A model generated the notes under the pieces. It did no database searches, had not been told where the DNA came from, and saw nothing but the letters and a program-made list of their open reading frames with translations. DNA of 64,000 bases from Deltaproteobacteria bacterium (GTDB lineage Bacteria; Myxococcota_A; Polyangia; Haliangiales; Haliangiaceae): the NCBI GenBank assembly GCA_013813765.1, contig JACCRC010000041.1, positions 1-64,000 of the forward strand. Reading direction: 5' to 3'. A program made the translations under genes and the position numbers. This document shows positions 58,311-64,000 of the stretch, in pieces (position 1 is the stretch's first letter; every line of letters begins with the position of its first letter).

Positions 58311-59681
58311 TCAATTCTGCGGATACGCGGTCCAGCCCGCGGTCCAGTCGTCGGTACCGATCGCGCCGATGAACGTCGCGGTCGTATCGAAGAAGCCATC
58401 GGCGGGCGGCGTCGCGCCGCCGGTGAGCGAGGCGGCACCCGCCATCGGCTTGAAGCTCGGCGCGGTACGGCTCAGCGCGGCGGCGGGCAGACCCGGATCT
58501 ACGGCCATCTGATTCCCGCGCGCGGCCGTGATGTACGCGGTCTCGTCGATGTCGCCGTTGGCCTGCGGGCCCGGCATGTTGCTCGAGCTCGCGTCGTTGC
58601 CGAAGAAGATCGAGTTCTTGATCTCGAGGTTGCCGGCATCGAGCTGGGCCTTCGTCTCCGGATCGCGGAACTCCGGGCCCTTCGGGAAGCCGTACCAGAT
58701 GTGGTTCGCGTACTTGCCCGCCGTGCCGCGGCGGAACACGGCCGCGAAGCTCGCGACGCCGTTGTATCCGTGATCACCGATGAGCGTGACGTTGTAGACC
58801 GTCGGCGCGGTGCGGGGCGTCGCGTTGTACGACGCGGCGGTGCTGTGGTTGTCGGACTCGTAGCCGTTCGTCGCCTCGGGCAGCGTCGCGGGGTGCGCGA
58901 TGTTCTGCACGATCATGAACTGCGCCTTGCCCACCCAGCCGTTGTCGGTGTCGATGCCATCGTCCTGGTTCTGGCTCGACACGATGTGCTTCACGTTGAC
59001 GGTGCCACCGAAGATCTCGAGGCCATCGTCGGTGCCGCCGTGCACCTGCACGTAGTCGACCACCGTGCCGCTTCCCACGCCGCACAGCGTGAGGTTGTTG
59101 AACTCGCGGTCGGCGACGAAGTTGAAGCCGGCGAACTCGACGCGCACGTACTTGATGATGCCGCTGTTGTCGGCGTCGTTCGTGCCGCCGAACTTGCCCT
59201 CGGGGATCGCCGAGGTGAACGCCTCGAACGTGGCCTCGTTGCTCGGCGGGTTGCTGAGCTTGTTGACGTTGACGGTCGCGGCGCCGAGCACGAGGAGGCC
59301 GCCCCAGAAGCCGGCGGTGCGCTGGCCGGTAGCCTGCGCGCTGGTGAACACGATCGGCGCCTGCGCGGTGCCTTCCGCCATGATCTTCGAGCCGCGGGTG
59401 ATCACGAGGAGCGAGCCCTGCTCGCCCTGGATCACGGTGCCTGGCTCGATCGTGAGCGTCGCGCCGCTCGTCACGAACAGCTGCTTGAGGCGCGGGATGA
59501 CGTAGGTGTTCTTCGCCAGAAGCGTGGTGTTCGTGGTGATGTCCTCGTTGAGGCGGATCACCGAGCCGCCTTGCGGCGTGTCCACGGGTACCGGCGGGGC
59601 GTCGACGGGAACGTTGGCCGAGCCGTCGTCGCCGCAGGCGCCGGCGAACAGCAGGGTAGAGAGAACAAAAAAGTGCTTCAC
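58311..59681 (-). CDS. Beta-helix lipoprotein, partner of the TonB-dependent receptor
   Basis: A surface lipoprotein of 456 residues. The lipobox is FAGAC, followed by GDDGS and a Pro/Val/Asp linker. The body follows a right-handed beta-helix ([80 protein letters not shown]). Such proteins are often encoded next to TonB receptors with carboxypeptidase-like plugs, as here, and probably capture the substrate at the surface. A strong ribosome site (TAAGGAG) precedes GTG 59681. The gene starts 31 bases after the receptor stop on the same strand. Confidence 0.85.
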   Translation of the reverse strand: MKHFFVLSTLLFAGACGDDGSANVPVDAPPVPVDTPQGGSVIRLNEDITTNTTLLAKNTYVIPRLKQLFVTSGATLTIEPGTVIQGEQGSLLVITRGSKIMAEGTAQAPIVFTSAQATGQRTAGFWGGLLVLGAATVNVNKLSNPPSNEATFEAFTSAIPEGKFGGTNDADNSGIIKYVRVEFAGFNFVADREFNNLTLCGVGSGTVVDYVQVHGGTDDGLEIFGGTVNVKHIVSSQNQDDGIDTDNGWVGKAQFMIVQNIAHPATLPEATNGYESDNHSTAASYNATPRTAPTVYNVTLIGDHGYNGVASFAAVFRRGTAGKYANHIWYGFPKGPEFRDPETKAQLDAGNLEIKNSIFFGNDASSSNMPGPQANGDIDETAYITAARGNQMAVDPGLPAAALSRTAPSFKPMAGAASLTGGATPPADGFFDTTATFIGAIGTDDWTAGWTAYPQN

Positions 59682-59712
59682 GGCGATCTCCTTAGGGTTC
59701 GTTCACAAAGAA

Positions 59713-62562
59713 TCATTCGAGGGTCATCTCGACGCTACCGACCACGGTGACGCCGACGGGGTACGCAAAGATCTCGACGTCGTTCTGCGTGCGAACGACG
59801 CGCTGGTTCAGGAGGTTCGCGCCCGAGAGCTTGAGCCGAACGTCGCGCGGTAGCGGCTGGCTCACCGCGAGGTCGAGGCGGTGGAATGCCTCCTCGTACA
59901 CGTGGTCGGAGCCGCCGGTGCCGACCTCTTCAATGCGGCGACCGAACGAGTTGAAGAGCAGATCCACGCGTGTCTTCGTCGCCGTCGACTCGTAGCCGAG
60001 GCCGAGGTTCGCGACGTATGGCGACTGGCCCTGCAGCGCGCGGGTCGTGCCCATCACGCTGAGCGTCGACTTGATGAGGCTGAGGTTGCCACCGAACGAG
60101 AACTCACCGAGCACCGGCGTGATGCGGCCGAGCGAGACGCGCGCCTCGAGCTCGATGCCGTAGCTGTTCGCGCTCGCCGCGTTCTCGAAGCCGATGTTCT
60201 GGCCGTCGCCGGCTTCCTCGACGGTGCGCTCGATGGGGCGGACGAAGTGCTTCGCGAACACGCTCGCCGCGAACACCTCGCTATCGCCGAGGAACGTCTC
60301 CCAGCGTAGGTCGCCGTTGTGGATCGTCGTCTGCTCGAGATCCGGGTTGCCACCGATCGCGCGGCGACGGATGTAGTCGTAGTAGAGCGCCGGAGCGACC
60401 TCGCGGAAGTTCGGGCGCGCGACCGTCATGCCGTACGCGGCGCGGAGGTTCGAGCTGCCGGTGACCGCGTACACCGCGTTCATCGAGGGCAACACGTCGT
60501 TGTTGTCGCGCGTCGTGCGCTTCGAGTCGGTCGCCATCAGGTCGATCTTCGAGTCGAGGCCGATGTCGAGGCGCGATGCTTCGAAGCGAGCGCCGCCGAT
60601 GAGCCGCAGCTTCTTCGTGGGATTGACGTCGGCCATCGCGTACGCGGAACCGACCGTGCGCGTCGCCATGTAGCCGTCGGTCGGCTGCGTGGCCTCGTGC
60701 ATCGACATGGCGAGGCCCGCGTTGTTCGGGTCGAACGCGACGTTCGGGTCGTCGTAGACCGAGTCGCCGGTGACGTCGAAGTGGAAGCGGCGCTGCTGGT
60801 ACTCGCGATCGCTGCGCTGGATCGACGTGCCGAACTTGACCTTCACGGCCTCGAACGGCATCCGCAGCGAGGCGCCGCCGCCGACCGCTGTATCGGAGAG
60901 CTCGCCGAACATCCGCTCCGCGGCACCGACGCTGCTGCTGATCGCATATCGCCCGTCGGGCGTCTGCGTGCGCAGGAGATCTCGCGTGTCGGGCTCGTTC
61001 TGCGCGACGCGCGCGACGTTGCCCTGCCACTCGAGGATCGCCTTCGGCGCGAGCCGGTGCTCGCCGATCAGCTGCGTGAACATCAGCTCGCGCTGGAGGA
61101 ACTGCAGCCGCGTGCGCTCGACGACCGAGGAGTTGTTCTCCGTGCCCGTCACCGAGCTCGCAGAGATGTCCGCCTGGTGCGAGTACATGTTGAAGAGGTC
61201 GAGCTTGTGGCCACTCTTCGGCGTCCAGCCCGCCGACGCGATCGCGCCGAGGCTCGCGTTCTCCGTGCCCGCCACGTCGGTGAGCTGCATGACCGACGGC
61301 AGGTGCCCGCCCATCCCGTCCTCGCTGCCAACGCGCGCGATCTTCGACGTGCGGTGCGAGTAGCCGTGGCCGTAGCTGAGGCTGCCGAAGTAACCGACGC
61401 GCTGGTCGCGGATTTTCACCGTGTCGCCGACGTTCGCGCCCAGCGACAGGTTCGGGCCCACGGTCCCGCGCTCGATCTCCCAGTTGCTCTTGAACGAGGC
61501 GATCTGCGCGTTGCGCTGCGCCTGTGGGAGCGAGGAGTCACCCGCGAGCTTGTTGTCGGGAATGGTCGACGGCAGCGAGCGCGCACCGTCGTCGAAGCCG
61601 AGCAGGTCGAGACTGCCTCCGTCCTGGCCGTTCTGCGTCCGCCACGAGGCGAGCGAGTTGTTGGCGACGCCAACCCTCGCCTTGAACGTGAACTTCGTCG
61701 GATACGTGCGCGTCTCGATCCCGAGAGCGCCACCGGCGAAGTTGCCCGGCATGTCGGGTGTGAACGTCTTGTTGACGGTGAGGTTGGTGATCAACGACGC
61801 CGGGAACAGGTCGAGCGGCGCTGCCGGCATGTCCGGATCCGGGCTGGGCAGCGGCACGCCGTTGAGCAGCGTCAGCGAGTAGCGGCCGCCGAGGCCGCGG
61901 ATCACGATGTAGCGGTTGTCCTGGATCGTCGCGGCGACCATGCGCTTCGCGGCGTCGGCACCGTTGCTGTCGGGCGAGCGCGAGATCTGCTCGGCGCTCA
62001 CGGCGTCGCTGACCGTGGCGGCCGCGCGGCGCTCGGCGAGCACAGCGGAGGCCTTCCGCGTGTCGATCGAGCCGTAGACCTCGATCGTCTCTTCCTTCGC
62101 CTTCGCGGCGATCATCTCGAGCGCGAGGTCGATCGTGACCGGCTTGTCGAGCGTCACCGTGACCGTCCGCTGCTGCGGCATGTAGTCCGGCGTCTCGAAC
62201 TCGATGCGGTAGGTGCCGGGTAGAAGCTCGATCGTGAACGTGCCGTCGAGCTCGGTGGCGATCGTCTTGTCGCCGTCCGTGCCGCCCTTGATCATGATCG
62301 TCGCGGCGGGCAGGCCCTCCTTCGTCGACGTGTCGATGATCTTGCCGGTGACCTTGCCCATCGGTGCGGGCGCGGGCGCGGGAGGCGGAGTCTCGGCCGC
62401 AGGCGGCGGCGTCTCTGCAGGTGGCGGCGCCTCGGCGGGAGGCGCCGTTCCATCCGCTGGCGGCGAGGTCTCGGTGGGCGGCGGCGGCGCGGGCGGCTCT
62501 TCAGCGCTCGCGGTTCCAGCGCCGAGAACAAAGGCGGTGAGGAGGAGGCTGGAGCGCTTCAT
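59713..62562 (-). CDS. TonB-dependent outer-membrane receptor with carboxypeptidase-like N-terminal domain
   Basis: A protein of 949 residues. A signal peptide (KRSSLLLTAFVLGAGTASAE) is followed by a long Pro/Glu/Ala linker, a CarboxypepD_reg-like domain (about 65-150, GKIIDTSTKEGLPAATIMIK), a plug (about 165-270, ISRSPDSNGADAAKRMVAAT, IVIRGLGGRYSLTLLNGVPL) and a 22-strand barrel ending in PVGVTVVGSVEMTLE. It takes up an unknown substrate using TonB energy. It is the first gene of a pair with the beta-helix lipoprotein. ATG 62562 gives a normal signal peptide; ATG 62574 is also possible. Confidence 0.9.
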   Translation of the reverse strand: MKRSSLLLTAFVLGAGTASAEEPPAPPPPTETSPPADGTAPPAEAPPPAETPPPAAETPPPAPAPAPMGKVTGKIIDTSTKEGLPAATIMIKGGTDGDKTIATELDGTFTIELLPGTYRIEFETPDYMPQQRTVTVTLDKPVTIDLALEMIAAKAKEETIEVYGSIDTRKASAVLAERRAAATVSDAVSAEQISRSPDSNGADAAKRMVAATIQDNRYIVIRGLGGRYSLTLLNGVPLPSPDPDMPAAPLDLFPASLITNLTVNKTFTPDMPGNFAGGALGIETRTYPTKFTFKARVGVANNSLASWRTQNGQDGGSLDLLGFDDGARSLPSTIPDNKLAGDSSLPQAQRNAQIASFKSNWEIERGTVGPNLSLGANVGDTVKIRDQRVGYFGSLSYGHGYSHRTSKIARVGSEDGMGGHLPSVMQLTDVAGTENASLGAIASAGWTPKSGHKLDLFNMYSHQADISASSVTGTENNSSVVERTRLQFLQRELMFTQLIGEHRLAPKAILEWQGNVARVAQNEPDTRDLLRTQTPDGRYAISSSVGAAERMFGELSDTAVGGGASLRMPFEAVKVKFGTSIQRSDREYQQRRFHFDVTGDSVYDDPNVAFDPNNAGLAMSMHEATQPTDGYMATRTVGSAYAMADVNPTKKLRLIGGARFEASRLDIGLDSKIDLMATDSKRTTRDNNDVLPSMNAVYAVTGSSNLRAAYGMTVARPNFREVAPALYYDYIRRRAIGGNPDLEQTTIHNGDLRWETFLGDSEVFAASVFAKHFVRPIERTVEEAGDGQNIGFENAASANSYGIELEARVSLGRITPVLGEFSFGGNLSLIKSTLSVMGTTRALQGQSPYVANLGLGYESTATKTRVDLLFNSFGRRIEEVGTGGSDHVYEEAFHRLDLAVSQPLPRDVRLKLSGANLLNQRVVRTQNDVEIFAYPVGVTVVGSVEMTLE

Positions 62563-62805
62563 CGAGCGCACCATACGAGGCGTGAATGTCGAGCCCGCTC
62601 GCGATCCGTGACCGGACTGCAACAAGGTGCATCGGGATCCCGGTAGATGACGTCACTTCGCGCGCCGTGTGACGATCGTGTCGCGAACCGTTCGCGGTGA
62701 GGTCACGACACGTGATCTTTTCCGCGGCGTGCCGAGTTTGACCCGTCTTCGGCGGCGGTCCAGAACCATCTCGCGTTCGTCACGCCTGCGTGGTCGAATC
62801 CCAGG
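62563..62805. other. 243-base divergent intergenic region
   Basis: Separates the TonB receptor (minus) from the DUF2252 lipoprotein (plus). It must hold both promoters. No operator, RNA or repeat could be recognised; short open frames here do not look coding. Confidence 0.5.
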
Positions 62806-64000
62806 GTGCACCGGCTGCTGCTCCTCGGACTCCTCGCCGCGTGCGGCGATGACGCCCGGAGCGCCCGCGAGCAGCGCGTGATCGACACACTCGCGGAGGA
62901 CAACCACGTGTGGGGGCAGCGCGACCCCGAGCTCGTGATGCTGAAGCTCGCGAAGATGCAGCGTAACGACTACGAGTGGATGCGGGGCACCGCCGGACTG
63001 TACTGGCGCGACGTCGCCGACGGCGATCCGCGCGTCGCGACCGCGTTCCCTCAGCCCCGCGTGCTGATCATCGGCGATCCGCACCCCGAGAACCTCGGGA
63101 CGTTCCGCGCGGCGGACGGCACGATGCTCGTCGACTGGAACGATCTCGATGCGGCGGGTTACGGGCCGGCCATCGCGGACCTGCGGCGCCTCGCGGTCGG
63201 CATGGTGATCGGGACCGACGGCAATGGCGACGATCAGGAGCTGGTCTCGCGAATCGTGCATGGCTACACCGCGCAGATCGCGATGCACGCGAACGGCGGC
63301 ACCGCGCTGCAGCTCGGAACCGGCGTGCATCCTCTGATCGACAGCGAGCTCGCCGATGCCCGAGTGGAGGGCGACCGCAGGCTCGCGCTCGACGAGCTCG
63401 CACCGGTCATGGCGGGCGCGCGTGTCCTCGCCGTCGGTGATCTCGAGGACGTCGGCAAGGACGGTGTCTACGAGGACACCGTGCGTGCGGTCGATGCCGC
63501 CGAGGCCGCACGGATCGACGCCGCGGTCGCGCAGTGGGCCGCGCGGCGCGGAGAAGCAGCCATCGTGAAGCTGCGCGCGCGACGGATCGGTGCTGGTGTC
63601 GCGAGCTACGCGGCGCTTCGCTATAACGTCGTGCTCGAGGGGCCCACACCCGCGCTTGCCGACGACGTGCTCATCGAGCTCAAGGAGGGGCGCGACGGAT
63701 CGTTCCTCGACGGTGCGATCACGTTGCGCGATCCCACCTGGGTCTCGCCGGCCGAACGCGTCGCGGATGCGCAGCGTCGCGTGCAGGCACGTGGCGACGC
63801 GGACGTGCGGCTCGGCTTTGCAGACGTCTCGGGCCTGAGCTTCAAGATCCGCGACCGCGAGGCGTACCAGCGCGGCCTCGCGCACTCCGCGATCGACGAC
63901 CTCGATCGCCAGGACCTGCTCGCGTTTGGCGAGATCCTTGGCCGGCGGCTTGCCAGCGCACATGGTGCGAGCCTGACCGGTCAGGGACTGCCTGGCTGGA
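62806..64000 (+). CDS. DUF2252 lipoprotein with kinase-like catalytic motifs (runs off the window)
   Basis: 398 residues are visible, beginning VHRLLLLGLLAACGDD with a lipobox LAAC. The family signatures are present: MRGTAGLYWRD, LIIGDPHPENLGTF (90-100), MLVDWNDLDAAGYGPAIADL (107-126), ARRIGAGVASYAALRY, and LIELKEGRDGS. GDPHPEN and WNDLD correspond to the catalytic and metal-binding loops of aminoglycoside-phosphotransferase-like folds. The rest has FGEILGRRLASAHGASLTGQ near the end. A lipidated, exported DUF2252 protein would be odd for an ATP-dependent enzyme. GTG 62806 is the only start close to a plausible signal peptide; the C-terminus lies beyond the window. Confidence 0.8.
   Translation, partial: MHRLLLLGLLAACGDDARSAREQRVIDTLAEDNHVWGQRDPELVMLKLAKMQRNDYEWMRGTAGLYWRDVADGDPRVATAFPQPRVLIIGDPHPENLGTFRAADGTMLVDWNDLDAAGYGPAIADLRRLAVGMVIGTDGNGDDQELVSRIVHGYTAQIAMHANGGTALQLGTGVHPLIDSELADARVEGDRRLALDELAPVMAGARVLAVGDLEDVGKDGVYEDTVRAVDAAEAARIDAAVAQWAARRGEAAIVKLRARRIGAGVASYAALRYNVVLEGPTPALADDVLIELKEGRDGSFLDGAITLRDPTWVSPAERVADAQRRVQARGDADVRLGFADVSGLSFKIRDREAYQRGLAHSAIDDLDRQDLLAFGEILGRRLASAHGASLTGQGLPGW

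Noticed and set aside
60319-62223. 634-residue plus-strand frame opposite the TonB receptor
   Set aside because: The receptor has signal peptide, plug and barrel motifs; the opposing frame has none.
62653-63963. 436-residue minus-strand frame at the right edge
   Set aside because: Opposes the DUF2252 gene, which has a lipobox and conserved motifs in the plus frame.

Overview
The window is GC-rich, densely coding DNA from a bacterium that looks like a myxobacterium, probably of the Haliangium/Kofleria type. The signs are five eukaryotic-like Ser/Thr kinases plus a PP2C phosphatase, a MYXO-CTERM-like C-terminus, FG-GAP, ASH and InlB-type repeat surface proteins, many lipoproteins starting with a lipobox and a Gly/Asp-rich linker, and an ImuA/ImuB/DnaE2 set. 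The taxonomic placement is inference; no rRNA or tRNA gene was seen.

Layout. 1-0.7 kb: groES-groEL (minus) behind a CIRCE operator. 0.8-8.4 kb: a 14-repeat FG-GAP lipoprotein, tryptophan 2,3-dioxygenase, a small lipoprotein, kynureninase and two kinases. 8.3-13.6 kb: a minus-strand unit with overlapping genes (kinase, TPR/PEGA/OMP protein, ASH protein with a MYXO-CTERM-like tail). 13.7-25.5 kb: 2Fe-2S ferredoxin, carboxypeptidase-regulatory-like protein, PP2C phosphatase, RsbR-like protein, DUF4388-type kinase, RluA-type pseudouridine synthase with MoeA, and an M28 peptidase with propeller and PDZ domains. 25.5-26.0 kb: noncoding DNA with a 49-bp imperfect inverted repeat. 26-31 kb: acidic coiled-coil protein, a kinase with a GspG-like ectodomain and its PEGA partner, and an FGE-sulfatase lipoprotein.

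31.3-42.4 kb (minus) is the most novel part. A 2,089-residue DUF4157 (eCIS-core) polymorphic-toxin-like protein is followed by five tightly spaced co-directional genes: a 152-aa candidate immunity protein, a small gene broken by a single-base shift but coupled by GTGA overlaps at both ends, a 496-aa pseudokinase, a 153-aa acidic protein, and a second copy of the pseudokinase with an extra C-terminal domain.

42.7-64 kb: surface lipoproteins, two small membrane proteins and a GspC-like PDZ protein. A dispersed SOS mutasome follows: ImuA-like, ImuB and DnaE2, each with a LexA-like palindrome three or four bases before its start codon. DnaE2 carries a 423-aa LAGLIDADG intein in its FPE/SHA motif. 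The window ends with a hemerythrin, a TonB-dependent receptor with a beta-helix lipoprotein, and the start of a lipidated DUF2252 protein.

Functionally, the window combines signalling by phosphorylation, heavy investment in the cell surface, tryptophan catabolism, DNA-damage mutagenesis and what looks like inter-bacterial or effector warfare.
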